From: Euonymus europaeus
Lineage: Eukaryota; Streptophyta; Magnoliopsida; Celastrales; Celastraceae
Length of the DNA: 64,000 nucleotides
Assembly: GCA_963580455.1 (NCBI GenBank)
Contig: OY756958.1
Span: 17,930,501-17,994,500, forward strand
Direction of reading: 5' to 3'
Below, one piece after another: positions 39,379 to 52,600 of this stretch (position 1 is its first letter; every line of letters begins with the position of its first letter). The notes under the pieces are model-generated. The model was given only the letters and a program-made list of their open reading frames with translations, was not told where the DNA came from and made no database searches. The position numbers were made by a program, and so were the translations under genes.

Positions 39379-40648
39379 ATGACTCACCCTATGGAGGAGC
39401 TTTAAACGGTTTTGTCCATTTGTCATAGAAAGTTGGGTTTTGGCATCGAAATAATCTAGGATGCTTATACTCGTAAAATTTGACATAGAAGAACAATAAA
39501 AAGTGTACACCGAGCAACTTTGATAGTCCGATGTTGCACAACTCACTCTATGGAGGAGCTTTAAACGGTTTTGTCCATTTTTCATAGAAAGTTGGGGTTT
39601 TGGCATCGAAATAATCTAGGAAGCTTATACTCGTAAAATTTGACATAGAAGAACAATAAAAAGTGTACACCGAGCAACTTTGATAGTCCGATGTTGCACA
39701 ACTCACTCTACGGAGGAGCTTTAACGTTTTTGTCCATTTGTCTTGTAAAGTTGGTGTTTTCACATCGAAATAATCTATGAAGCTTATACTCGTAAAATTT
39801 GACATAGAATAACAGTAAAAAGTGTACACCGAGCAACTTTGATAGTCCGATGTTGCACAACTCACTCTATGGAGGAGCTTTAAACGGTTTTGTCCTTTTG
39901 TCATAGAAAGTTGGGATTTTGGCATCGAAATAATCTAGGAAGCTTATACTCGTAAAATTTGACATAGAATAACAATAAAAAGTGTACACCGAGCAACTTT
40001 GATAGTCCGATGTTGCACAACTCACTCTATGGAGGAGCTTTAAACGGTTTTGTCCTTTTGTCATAGAAAGTTGGGGTTTTGGCATCGAAATAATCTAGGA
40101 AGCTTATACTCTTAAAATTTGACATAGAAGAACAATAAAAAGTGTACACCGAGCAACTTTGATAGTCCGATGTTACACAACTCACTCTATGGAGGAGCTT
40201 TAATGTTTTTGTCCATTTGTCTTGTAAAGTTGGTGTTTTGGCATCGAAATAATCTAGGAAGCTTATACTCGTAAAATTTGACTTAGAAGAACAACAAAAA
40301 GTGTACACCGTGCAACTTTTATAGTCCGAAGTTGCTCAACTCACTCTATGGAGGAGCTTTAAACGGTTTTGTCCTTTGGTCATAGAAAGTTGGGGTTTTG
40401 GCATCGAAATAATCTAGGAAGCTTATACTCGTACAATTTGACATAGAATAACAGTAAAAAGTGTACACCGAGCAATTTTGATAGTCCGAAGTTGCACAAC
40501 TCTCTCTATGGAGGAGCTTTTAATGTTTTTGTCCATTTGTCATAGAAAGTTGGGGTTATGGAATCGAAATAATCTAGGAAGCTTATACTCGTAAAATTTG
40601 ACATAGAAGAACAATAAAAAGTGTACACCGAGCAACTTTGATAGTCCG
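39379..40648. repeat. HOR unit 5 (1270 bp)
   Basis: A full unit with catttttcatagaaag (near 39575) and the full-length gttggggttttgg. Nearly identical to unit 6, suggesting a very recent duplication. Confidence 0.85.
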
Positions 40649-41918
40649 ATGACTCACCCTATGGAGGAGCTTTAAACGGTTTTGTCCATTTGTCATAGAA
40701 AGTTGGGTTTTGGCATCGAAATAATCTAGGATGCTTATACTCGTAAAATTTGACATAGAAGAACAATAAAAAGTGTACACCGAGCAACTTTGATAGTCCG
40801 ATGTTGCACAACTCACTCTATGGAGGAGCTTTAAACGGTTTTGTCCATTTTTCATAGAAAGTTGGGGTTTTGGCATCGAAATAATCTAGGAAGCTTATAC
40901 TCGTAAAATTTGACATAGAAGAACAATAAAAAGTGTACACCGAGCAACTTTGATAGTCCGATGTTGCACAACTCACTCTACGGAGGAGCTTTAACGTTTT
41001 TGTCCATTTGTCTTGTAAAGTTGGTGTTTTCACATCGAAATAATCTATGAAGCTTATACTCGTAAAATTTGACATAGAATAACAGTAAAAAGTGTACACC
41101 GAGCAACTTTGATAGTCCGATGTTGCACAACTCACTCTATGGAGGAGCTTTAAACGGTTTTGTCCTTTTGTCATAGAAAGTTGGGATTTTGGCATCGAAA
41201 TAATCTAGGAAGCTTATACTCGTAAAATTTGACATAGAATAACAATAAAAAGTGTACACCGAGCAACTTTGATAGTCCGATGTTGCACAACTCACTCTAT
41301 GGAGGAGCTTTAAACGGTTTTGTCCTTTTGTCATAGAAAGTTGGGGTTTTGGCATCGAAATAATCTAGGAAGCTTATACTCTTAAAATTTGACATAGAAG
41401 AACAATAAAAAGTGTACACCGAGCAACTTTGATAGTCCGATGTTACACAACTCACTCTATGGAGGAGCTTTAATGTTTTTGTCCATTTGTCTTGTAAAGT
41501 TGGTGTTTTGGCATCGAAATAATCTAGGAAGCTTATACTCGTAAAATTTGACTTAGAAGAACAACAAAAAGTGTACACCGTGCAACTTTTATAGTCCGAA
41601 GTTGCTCAACTCACTCTATGGAGGAGCTTTAAACGGTTTTGTCCTTTGGTCATAGAAAGTTGGGGTTTTGGCATCGAAATAATCTAGGAAGCTTATACTC
41701 GTACAATTTGACATAGAATAACAGTAAAAAGTGTACACCGAGCAATTTTGATAGTCCGAAGTTGCACAACTCTCTCTATGGAGGAGCTTTTAATGTTTTT
41801 GTCCATTTGTCATAGAAAGTTGGGGTTATGGAATCGAAATAATCTAGGAAGCTTATACTCGTAAAATTTGACATAGAAGAACAATAAAAAGTGTACACCG
41901 AGCAACTTTGATAGTCCG
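40649..41918. repeat. HOR unit 6 (1270 bp)
   Basis: A full unit sharing catttttcatagaaag with unit 5. I saw no difference from unit 5 over the stretches compared by eye. Confidence 0.85.
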
Positions 41919-43188
41919 ATGACTCACCCTATGGAGGAGCTTTAAACGGTTTTGTCCATTTGTCAAAGAAAGTTGGGTTTTGGCATCGAAATAATCTAGG
42001 ATGCTTATACTCGTAAAATTTGACATAGAAGAACAATAAAAAGTGTACACCGAGCAACTTTGATAGTCCGATGTTGCACAACTCACTCTATGGAGGAGCT
42101 TTAAACGGTTTTGTCCATTTGTCATAGAAAGTTGGGGTTTTGGCATCGAAATAATCTAGGAAGCTTATACTCGTAAAATTTGACATAGAAGAACAATAAA
42201 AAGTGTACACCGAGCAACTTTGATAGTCCGATGTTGCACAACTCACTCTACGGAGGAGCTTTAACGTTTTTGTCCATTTGTCTTGTAAAGTTGGTGTTTT
42301 CACATCGAAATAATCTATGAAGCTTATACTCGTAAAATTTGACATAGAATAACAGTAAAAAGTGTACACCGAGCAACTTTGATAGTCCGATGTTGCACAA
42401 CTCACTCTATGGAGGAGCTTTAAACGGTTTTGTCCTTTTGTCATAGAAAGTTGGGGTTTTGGCATCGAAATAATCTAGGAAGCTTATACTCGTAAAATTT
42501 GACATAGAATAACAATAAAAAGTGTACACCGAGCAACTTTGATAGTCCGATGTTGCACAACTCACTCTATGGAGGAGCTTTAAACGGTTTTGTCCTTTTG
42601 TCATAGAAAGTTGGGGTTTTGGCATCGAAATAATCTAGGAAGCTTATACTCTTAAAATTTGACATAGAAGAACAATAAAAAGTGTACACCGAGCAACTTT
42701 GATAGTCCGATGTTGCACAACTCACTCTATGGAGGAGCTTTAATGTTTTTGTCCATTTGTCTTGTAAAGTTGGTGTTTTGGCATCGAAATATTCTAGGAA
42801 GCACATACTCGTAAAATTTGACATAGAAGAAGAGCAAAAAGTGTACACCGAGCAACTTTTATAGTCCGAAGTTGCTCAACTCACTCTATGGAGGAGCTTT
42901 AAACGGTTTTGTCCTTTGGTCATAGAAAGTTGGGGTTTTGGCATCGAAATAATCTAGGAAGCTTATACTCGTACAATTTGACATAGAATAACAGTAAAAA
43001 GTGTACACCGACCAATTTTGATAGTCCGAAGTTGCACAACTCTCTCTATGGAGGAGCTTTTAATGTTTTTGTCCATTTGTCATAGAAAGTTGGGGTTATG
43101 GAATCGAAATAATCTAGGAAGCTTATACTCGTAAAATTTGACATAGAAGAACAATAAAAAGTGTACACCGAGCAACTTTGATAGTCCG
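41919..43188. repeat. HOR unit 7 (1270 bp), right edge
   Basis: A full unit with private variants: gtcaaagaaagttggg near 41965, an aagcacatac monomer with agaagagcaaaaag near 42830, and gaccaattttgatag. It is followed at 43189 by one more marker monomer, and then the regular order ends. Confidence 0.85.
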
Positions 43189-46100
43189 ATGACTCACCCT
43201 ATGGAGGAGCTTTAAACGGTTTTGTCCATTTGTCTTGTAAAGTTGGTGTTTTGGCATCGAAATAATCTAGGAAGCTTATACTCGTAAAATTTGACATAGA
43301 AGAACAATAAAAAGTGTACACCGAGCAACTTTGATAGTCCGATGTTGCACAACTCACTCTATGGAGGAGCTTTAAACGGTTTTGTCCATTTGTCATAGAA
43401 AGTTGGGGTTTTGGCATCGAAATAATCTAGGAAGCTTATACTCGTAAAATTTGACATAGAAGAACAATAAAAAGTGTACACCGAGCAACTTTGATAGTCC
43501 GATGTTGCACAACTCACTCTATGGAGGAGCTTTAAACGGTTTTGTCCATTTGTCATAGAAAGTTGGGGTTTTGGCATCGAAATAATCTATGAAGCTTATA
43601 CTCGTAAAATTTGACATAGAAGAACAATAAAAGGTGTACACCGAGCAACTTTGATAGTCCGATGTTGCACAACTCACTCTATGGAGGAGCTTTAAACGGT
43701 TTTGTCCATTTGTCATAGAAAGTTGGGGTTTTGGCATCGAAATAATCTAGGAAGCTTATACTCGTAAAATTTGACATAGAAGAACAACAAAAAGTGTACA
43801 CCGAGCAACTTTGATAGTCCGATGTTGCACAACTTATTCTATGGAAAAGCTTTAAACTGTTTTGTCCATTTGTCATAGAAAGTTGGGGTTTTGGCATCGA
43901 AATAATCTAGGAAGCTTATAGTCGTAAAATTTGACATAGAAGAACAATAAAAAGTGTACACCGAGCAACTTTGATAGTCTGATGTTGCACAACTCACTCT
44001 ATGGAGGAGCTTTAAACGGTTTTGTCCATTTGTCATAGAAAGTTGGGTTTTGGCATCGAAATATTCTAGGAAGCTTATACTCGTACAATTTGACATAGAA
44101 TAACAGTAAAAAGTGTACACCGAGCAATTTTGATAGTCCGAAGTTGCACAACTCTCTCTATGGAGGAGCTTTTAATGTTTTTGTACATTTGTCATAGAAA
44201 GTTGGGGTTATGGAATCGAAATAATCTAGGAAGCTTATACTCGTAAAATTTGACATAGAAGAACAATAAAAAGTGTACACCGAGCAACTTTGATAGTCCG
44301 ATGTTGCACAACTCACCCTATGGAGGAGCTTTAAACGGTTTTGTCCATTTGTCATAGAAAGTTGGGTTTGGCATCGAAATAATCTAGGATGCTTATACTC
44401 ATAAAATTTGACATAGAAGAACAATAAAAAGTGTACACCGAGCAAATTTGATAGTCCGATGTTGCACAACTCACTCTATGGAGGAGCTTTAAACGGTTTT
44501 GTCCATTTGTCATAGAAAGTTGGGGTTTTGGCATCGAAATAATCTAGGAAGCTTATACTCGTAAAATTTGACATAGAAGAACAATAAAAAGTGTACACCG
44601 AGCAACTTTGATAGTCCGATGTTGCACAACTCACCCTATGGAGGAGCTTTAAACGGTTTTGTCCATTTGTCATAGAAAGTTGGGTTTTGGCATCGAAATA
44701 ATCTAGGATGCTTATACTCGTAAAATTTGACATAGAAGAACAATAAAAAGTGTACACCGAGCAACTTTGATAGTCCGATGTTGCACAACTCACTCTATGG
44801 AGGAGCTTTAAACGGTTTTGTCCATTTGTCATAGAAAGTTGGGGTTTTGGCATCGAAATAATCTAGGAAGCTTATACTCGTAAAATTTGACATAGAAGAA
44901 CAATAAAAAGTGTACACCGAGCAACTTTGATAGTCCGATGTTGCACAACTCACTCTATGGAGGAACTTTAAAAGGTTTTGTCCATTTGTCATAGAAAGTT
45001 GGGGTTTTGGCATCGAAATAATCTAGGAAGCTTATACTCGTAAAATTTGACATAGAAGAACAATAAAAAGTGTACACCGAGCAACTTTGATAGTCCGATG
45101 TTGCACAACTCACCCTATGGAGGAGCTTTAAACGGTTTTGTCCATTTGTCATAGAAAGTTGGGTTTTGGCATCGAAATAATCTAGGATGCTTATACTCGT
45201 AAAATTTGACATAGAAGAACAATAAAAAGTGTACACCGAGCAACTTTGATAGTCCGATGTTGCACAACTCACTCTATGGAGGAGCTTTAAACGGTTTTGT
45301 CCATTTGTCATAGAAAGTTGGGGTTTTGGCATCGAAATAATCTAGGAAGCTTATACTCGTAAAATTTGACATAGAAGAACAATAAAAAGTGTACACCGAG
45401 CAACTTTGATAGTCCGATGTTGCACAACTCACTCTATGGAGGAGCTTTAAACGGTTTTGTCCATTTGTCATAGAAAGTTGGGGTTTTGGCATCGAAATAA
45501 TCTAGGAAGCTTATACTCGTAAAATTTGACATAGAAGAACAACAAAAAGTGTACACCGAGCAACTTTGATAGTCCGATGTTGCACAACTTATTCTATGGA
45601 AAAGCTTTAAACGGTTTTGTCCATTTGTCATAGAAAGTTGTGGTTTTGGCATCGAAATAATCTAGGAAGCTTATAGTCGTAAAATTTGACATAGAAGAAC
45701 AATAAAAAGTTTACACCGAGCAACTTTGATAGTCTGATGTTGCACAACTCACTCTATGGAGGAGCTTTAAACGGTTTTGTCCATTTGTCATAGAAAGTTG
45801 GGTTTTGGCATCGAAATAATCTAGGAAGCTTATACTCGTACAATTTGACATAGAATAACAGTAAAAAGTGTACACCGAGCAATTTTGATAGTCCGAAGTT
45901 GCACAACTCTCTCTATGGAGGAGCTTTTAATGTTTTTGTCCATTTGTCATAGAAAGTTGGGGTTATGGAATCGAAATAATCTAGGAAGCTTATACTCGTA
46001 AAATTTGACATAGAAGAACAATAAAAAGTGTACACCGAGCAACTTTGATAGTCCGATGTTGCACAACTCACCCTATGGAAGAGCTTTAAACGGTTTTGTC

Positions 46101-46339
46101 CATTTGTCATAGAAAGTTGGGTTTTGGCATCGAAATAATCTAGGATGCTTATACTCGTAAAATTTGACATAGAAGAACAATAAAAAGTGTACACCGAGCA
46201 ACTTTGATAGTCCGATGTTGCACAACTCAATCTATGGAGGAGCTTTAAACGGTTTTGTCCATTTGTTATAGAAAGTTGGGGTTTTGGCATCGAAATAATC
46301 TAGGAAGCTTATACTCATAAAATTTGACATAGAAGAACA
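43189..46339. repeat. Near-consensus monomers, with a 479-bp trimer repeat
   Basis: Monomers between about 43.3 and 45.6 kb are close to consensus. The variant actcaccctatgg paired with one-G-short gttgggttttgg (159 bp) occurs at 44631 and 45110, 479 bp apart, defining a trimer of one 159-bp and two 160-bp monomers. A separate duplication links the aacttattctatgg monomers at 43831 and 45596 (1765 bp, 11 monomers). Confidence 0.85.
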
Positions 46340-48413
46340 ATAAAAAGTGTACACCGAGCAACTTTGATAGTCCGATGTTGCACAACTCACTCTATGGAGC
46401 AGCTTTAAACGGTTTTGTCCATTTGTCATAGAAAGTTGGGGTTTTGGCATCGAAATAATCTAGGAAGCTTATACTCGTAAAATTTGACATAGAAGAACAA
46501 TAAAAAGTGTACACCGAGCAGCTTTGATAGTCCGATGTTGCACAACTCACTCTACGGAGGAGCTTTAACGTTTTTGTCCATTTGTCTTGTAAAGTTGGTG
46601 TTTTCACATCGAAATAATCTATGAAGCTTATACTCGTAAAATTTGACATAGAATAACAGTAAAAAGTGTACACCGAGCAACTTTGATAGTCCGATGTTGC
46701 ACAACTCACTCTATGGAGGAGCTTTAAACGGTTTTGTCCTTTTGTCATAGAAAGCTGGGGTTTTGGCGTCAAAATAATCTAGGAAGCTTATACTCGTAAA
46801 ATTTGACATAGAAGAACAATAAAAATTGTACACGAGCAACTTTGATAGTCTGAAGTTGCTCAACTCACTCTATGGAGGAGCTTTAAATAGTTTTATCCAT
46901 TTGTCATAGAAAGCTGGGGTTTTGGCGTCAAAATAATCTAGGAAGCTTATACTCGTAAAATTTGACGTAGAAGAACAATAAAAGTGTACAATAAGCAACT
47001 TTGATGGTCCGGAATTGCTCAACTCTCATTATGAAGTAGCTTTTAACGGTGTTGCTCATTTCTTATTGATAGTTGGGGTTTCGGCATCAAAATAATCTAG
47101 GATGCTTATAGTCATAAAATTTGACATAGAAGTACAATAAAAAGTGTACACCGAGCAACTTTAATGTTCAAAAGTTGCTCAACTCTCTCTATGGAATAGC
47201 TTTAAAAGTTTTTGTCAATTTGTCATAGAAAGTTGGGGTTTTGGCATCGAAATAATCTAGGAAGCTTATACTCGTAAAATTTGACATTGAATAACGGTAA
47301 AAAGTGTACTTCGAGTAACTTTGAAAGTCCGATGTTGCACAACTCACTCTATGGAGGAGCTTTAATGTTTTTGTCCATTTGTCTTGTAAAGTTGGTGTTT
47401 TGGCATCGAAATATTCTAGGAAGCACATACTCGTAAAATTTGACATAGAAGAACAGCAAAAAGTGTATACCGTGCAACTTTTATAGTCCGAAGTTGCTCA
47501 ACTCACTCTATGGAGGAGCTTTAAACGGTTTTGTCCTTTGGTCAAAGAAAGTTGGGGTTTTCGCATCGAAATAATCTAGGAAGCTTATACTCGTACAATT
47601 TCACATAGAATAACAGTAAAAAGTGTACACCGAGCAATTTTGATAGTCCGAGGTTGCACAACTCTCTCTATGGAGGAGCTTTTAATATTTTTGTCCATTT
47701 GTCATAGAAAGTTGGCTTTTTGGAATCGAAATAATCTAGGAAGCTTATACTCGTAAAATTTGACATAGAAGAACAATAAAAAGTGTACACCGAGCAACTT
47801 TGATAGTCCGATGTTGCACAACTCACCCTATGGAGGAGCTTTAAATGGTTTTGTCCATTTGTCATAGAAAGTTGGGTTTTGGCATCGAAATAATCTAGGA
47901 TGCTTATACTCGTAAAATTTGACATAGAAGAACAATAAAAAGTGTACACCGAGCAACTTTGATAGTCCGATGTTGCACAACTCACTCTATGGAGGAGCTT
48001 TAAACGGTTTTGTCCATTTGTCATAGAAAGCTGGGGTTTTGGCATCGAAATAATCTAGGAAGCTTATACTCGTAAAATTTGACATAGAAGAACAATAAAA
48101 AGTGTACACCGAGCAACTTTGATAGTCCGATGTTGCACAACTCACTCTACGGAGGAGCTTTAACGTTTTTGTCCATTTGTCTTGTAAAGTTGGTGTTTTC
48201 ACATCGAAATAATCTATGAAGCTTATACTCGTAAAATTTGACATAGAATAACAGTAAAAAGTGTACACCGAGCAACTTTGATAGTCCGATGTTGCACAAC
48301 TCACTCTATGGAGGAGCTTTAAACGGTTTTGTCCTTTTGTCATAGAAAGTTGGGGTTTTGGCATCGAAATAATCTAGGAAGCTTATACTCGTAAAATTTG
48401 ACATAGAATAACA
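46340..48413. repeat. 2074-bp-offset duplication, copy 1
   Basis: About 46340-47980 matches 48414-50054 at an offset of 2074 bp (13 monomers). Shared markers are gagcagctttgatag, ctggggttttggcgtc, gaacaataaaagtgtac, ggtttcggcatc (47077 and 49151), cattgaataacgg and ggctttttggaatcg. Differences include aaatagttttatcc here against aaatggttttctcc in the partner. The remaining ~430 bp (to 48413) are near-consensus monomers. Confidence 0.85.
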
Positions 48414-50377
48414 ATAAAAAGTGTACACCGAGCAACTTTGATAGTCCGATGTTGCACAACTCACTCTATGGAGGAGCTTTAAACGGTTTTGTCCATTTGT
48501 CATAGAAAGTTGGGGTTTTGGCATCGAAATAATCTAGGAAGCTTATACTCGTAAAATTTTACATAGAAGAACAATAAAAAGTGTACACCGAGCAGCTTTG
48601 ATAGTCCGATGTTGCACAACTCACTCTACGGAGGAGCTTTAACGTTTTTGTCCATTTGTCTTGTAAAGTTGGTGTTTTCACATCGAAATAATCTAGGAAG
48701 CTTATACTCGTAAAATTTGACATAGAATAACAGTAAAAAGTGTACACCGAGCAACTTTGATAGTCCGATGTTGCACAACTCACTCTATGGAGGAGCTTTA
48801 AACGGTTTTGTCCTTTTGTCATAGAAAGCTGGGGTTTTGGCGTCAAAATAATCTAGGAAGCTTATACTCGTAAAATTTGACATAGAAGAACAATAAAAAT
48901 TTTACACGAGCAACTTTGATAGTCTGAAGTTGCTCAACTCACTCTATGGAGGAGCTTTAAATGGTTTTCTCCATTTGTCATAGAAAGCTGGGGTTTTGGC
49001 GTCAAAATAATCTAGGAAGCTTATACTCGTAAAATTTGACGTAGAAGAACAATAAAAGTGTACAATAAGCAACTTTGATGGTCCGGAATTGCTCAACTCT
49101 CATTATGAAGTAGCTTTTAACGGTGTTGCTCATTTCTTATTGATAGTTGGGGTTTCGGCATCAAAATAATCTAGGATGCTTATAGTCATAAAATTTGACA
49201 TAGAAGTACAATAAAAAGTGTACACCGAGCAACTTTAATGTTCAAAAGTTGCTCAACTCTCTCTATGGAATAGCTTTAAAAGTTTTTGTCAATTTGTCAT
49301 AGAAAGTTGGGGTTTTTGCATCGAAATAATCTAGGAAGCTTATACTCGTAAAATTTGACATTGAATAACGGTAAAAAGTGTACTTCGAGTAACTTTGAAA
49401 GTCTGATGTTGCACAACTCACTCTATGGAGGAGCTTTAATGTTTTTGTCCATTTGTCTCGTAAAGTTGGTGTTTTGGCATCGAAATATTCTAGGAAGCAC
49501 ATACTCGTAAAATTTGACATAGAAGAACAGCAAAAAGTGTACACCGTGAAACTTTTATAGTCCGAAGTTGCTCAACTCACTCTATGGAGGAGCTTTAAAC
49601 GGTTTTGTCCTTTGGTCAAAGAAAGTTGGGGTTTTCGCATCGAAATAATCTAGGAAGCTTATACTCGTACAATTTGACATAGAATAACAGTAAAAAGTGT
49701 ACACCGAACAATTTTGATAGTCCGAGGTTGCACAACTCTCTCTATGGAGGAGCTTTTAATATTTTTGTCCATTTGTCATAGAAAGTTGGCTTTTTGGAAT
49801 CGAAATAATCTAGGAAGCTTATACTCGTAAAATTTGACATAGAAGAACAATAAAAAGTGTACACCGAGCAACTTTGATAGTCCGATGTTGCACAACTCAC
49901 CCTATGGAGGAGCTTTAAACGGTTTTGTCCATTTGTCATAGAAAGTTGGGTTTTGGCATCGAAATAATCCAGGATGCTTATACTCGTAAAATTTGACATA
50001 GAAGAACAATAAAAAGTGTACACCGAGCAACTTTGATAGTCCGATGTTGCACAACTCACCCTATGGAGGAGCTTTAAACGGTTTTGTCCATTTGTCATAG
50101 AAAGTTGGGTTTTGGCATCGAAATAATCTAGGATGCTTATACTCGTAAAATTTGACATAGAAGAACAATAAAAAGTGTACACCGAGCACCTTTGATAGTC
50201 CGATGTTGCACAACTCACTCTATGGAGGAGCTTTAAACGGTTTTGTCCATTTGTCATAGAAAGTTGGGGTTTTGGCATCGAAATAATCTAGGAAGCTTAT
50301 ACTCGTAAAATTTGACATAGAAGAACAATAAAAAGTGTACACCGAGCAACTTTGATAGTCCGATGTTGCACAACTCA
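48414..50377. repeat. 2074-bp-offset duplication, copy 2
   Basis: Partner of 46340-47980. Near 50.05 kb this copy has an additional actcaccctatgg plus gttgggttttgg monomer that copy 1 lacks. Two consecutive 159-bp monomers here are what create the longest repeat-derived reading frame in the window (178 codons, minus strand, 49742-50278). Confidence 0.85.
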
Positions 50378-52600
50378 CTCTATGGAGGAGCTTTAAACGG
50401 TTTTGTCCATTTGTCATAGAAAGTTGGGGTTTTGGAATCGAAATAATCTAGGAAGCTTATACTCGAAAAATTTGACATAGAAGAACAATAAAAAGTGTAC
50501 ACCGAGCAGCTTTGATAGTCCGATGTTGCACAACTCACTCTACGGAGGAGCTTTAACGTTTTTGTCCATTTGTCTTGTAAAGTTGGTGTTTTCACATCGA
50601 AATAATCTATGAAGCTTATACTCGTAAAATTTGACATAGAAGAACAATAAAAATTGTACACGAGCAACTTTGATAGTCTGAAGTTGCTCAACTCAATCTA
50701 TGGAGGAGCTTTAAATGGTTTTATCCATTTGTCATAGAAAGCTGGGGTTTTGGCGTCGAAATAATCTAGGAAGCTTATACTCGTAAAATTTGACGTAGAA
50801 GAACAATAAAAAGTGTACAATAAGCAACTTTGATGGTCCGGAATTGCTCAACTCTCATTATGAAGTAGCTTTTAACGGTGTTGCTCATTTCTTATTGATA
50901 GTTGGGGTTTCGGCATCAAAATAATCTAGGATGCTTATAGTCATAAAATTTGACATTGAAGAACAATAAAAAGTGTACACGGAGCAACTTTAATGTTCAA
51001 AAGTTGCTCAACTCTCTCTATGGAATAGCTTTAAAAGTTTTTGTCAATTTGTCATAGAAAGTTGGGGTTTTGGCATCGAAATAATCTAGGAAGCTTATAC
51101 TCGTAAAATTTGACATCGAATAACGGTAAAAAGTGTACACCGAGCAATTTTGATAGTCCGAAGTTGCACAATTCTCTCTATGGAGGAGCTTTAACATTTT
51201 TGTCCATTTGTCTTGTAAAGTTGGTGTTTTGGCATCGAAATAATCTAGGAAGCATATACTCGTAAAATTTGACATAGAAGAACAACAAAAAGTGTACACC
51301 GAGCAACTTTGATAGTCCGATGTTGCACAACTTATTCTATGGAAAAGCTTTAAACGGTTTTGTCCATTTGTCATAGAAAGTTGGGGTTTTGGCATCGAAA
51401 TAATCTAGGAAGCTTATAGTCGTAAAATTTGACATAGAAGAACAATAAAAAGTGTACACCGAGCAACTTTGATAGTCTGATGTTGCACAACTCACTCTAT
51501 GGAGGAGCTTTAAACGGTTTTGTCCATTTGTCATAGAAAGTTGGCGTTTTGGCATCTAAATAATCTAGGATGCTTATACTCGTAAAATTTGACATAAAAG
51601 AACAATAAAAAGTGTACACCGAGCAACTTTGATAGTCCGAAGTTGCACAACTCAGTCTATGGAAAAGCTTTAAACGGTTTTGTCCATCTGTCATAGAAAG
51701 TTGGGGTTTTGGCATCGAAATAATCTAGGAAGCTTATACTCATAAAATTTGACATAGAAGAACAATTAAAAGTGTACACCGAGCAACTATGATAGTCCGA
51801 AGTTGCACAACTCTCTCTATGGAGGAGCTTTTAACGTTTTTGTCCACTTGTCATAGGAAAATGGGGTTTTGGCATCGAAATAATCTAGGATGCTTATAGT
51901 CGTAAAATTTGACATAGAAGAACAATAAATAGTGTACACCGAGCAACTTTTATGGTCCGAAGTTGCTCAACTCTCTCTATGGAGTAGCATTTAACGGTTT
52001 TGTCGATTTGTCATTGAGTGTTGGTGTTGTGGCATCGAAACAATCTAGGAAGCTTATACTCGTAAAATTTGTCATAGAACAACAACAAAAAGTGTACACC
52101 GAGCAACTTTGATAGTCCGAAGTTGCTCAACTCACTCTATGGAGGAGCTTTAAACGGTTTTTTCCTTTTGTCATAGAAAGTTGGTGTTTTGGCATCGAAA
52201 TAATCTAGGAAGCTTATACTCGTAAAATTTGATATAGAATAATAATAAAAAGTTTACACCGAGCAACTTTCTTTTATGTTCTAAAGTTGCTCAACTCTCT
52301 CTTTGGAGTAGCTTTAAAAGTTTTTGTCCATTTGTCAGAGAAAGTTGGGGTTTTGGCATCGAAATAATCTAGGAAGCTTATACTTGTAAAATTTGACACT
52401 GAAGAACAATAAAAAGTGTACACCGAGCAACTTTGATAGTCCGATGTTGCACAACAAACTCTATGGAGGAGATTTAAATGGTTTTATCCATTTGTCATTG
52501 ATGGTTGGTGTTTTGGCATCGAAATAATCTAGGAAGCTTATGCCCGTAAAATTTGACATAGAAGAACAATAAAAAGTGTGCACCGAGCAACTTTGATAGT
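50378..52600. repeat. Block epsilon, copy 2 (partner at 24.8-27.4 kb)
   Basis: This aligns with 24791-26782 in the same order. It keeps the ~390 bp missing from copy 1 at 25477 and lacks one 159-bp monomer that copy 1 has near 25.6 kb. At about 51540-51600 it combines features of two adjacent monomers of copy 1 (gttggcgtttt, then ctaaataatctaggatgc, then cataaaag), suggesting the monomer loss happened by exchange within this pair plus patching. Confidence 0.8.

Larger units (their letters stand above)
35259..43188. repeat. Higher-order repeat array, 1269/1270-bp unit (8 monomers)
   Basis: The 7-bp-deletion marker (gatgactcaccc) occurs at 35259, 35890, 37159, 38110, 39379, 40649, 41919 and 43189. 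Intervals are 631, 1269, 951, 1269, 1270, 1270 and 1270 bp. Within a unit the monomer types come in a fixed order: the 7-bp-deleted monomer with ggatgctt, consensus type, ctacggaggagc with gttttcacatcg, cttttgtcatag types, tcttgtaaagttggtg, ctttggtcatag, and aattttgatag with ggttatggaatcg. Copies are nearly identical. The 1269/1270 difference is one G in gttggggttttgg. This is the most regular HOR in the window. Confidence 0.92.

Noticed and set aside
49742..50278. Minus-strand ORFs of 60-178 codons, repeated all through the window, as genes
   Set aside because: They are translations of the satellite monomer. Length follows monomer length modulo three, all encode the same repeated peptide, single-base changes shift the frame freely, and starts and stops fall at fixed monomer positions. 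There is no coding-type constraint or separate promoter.
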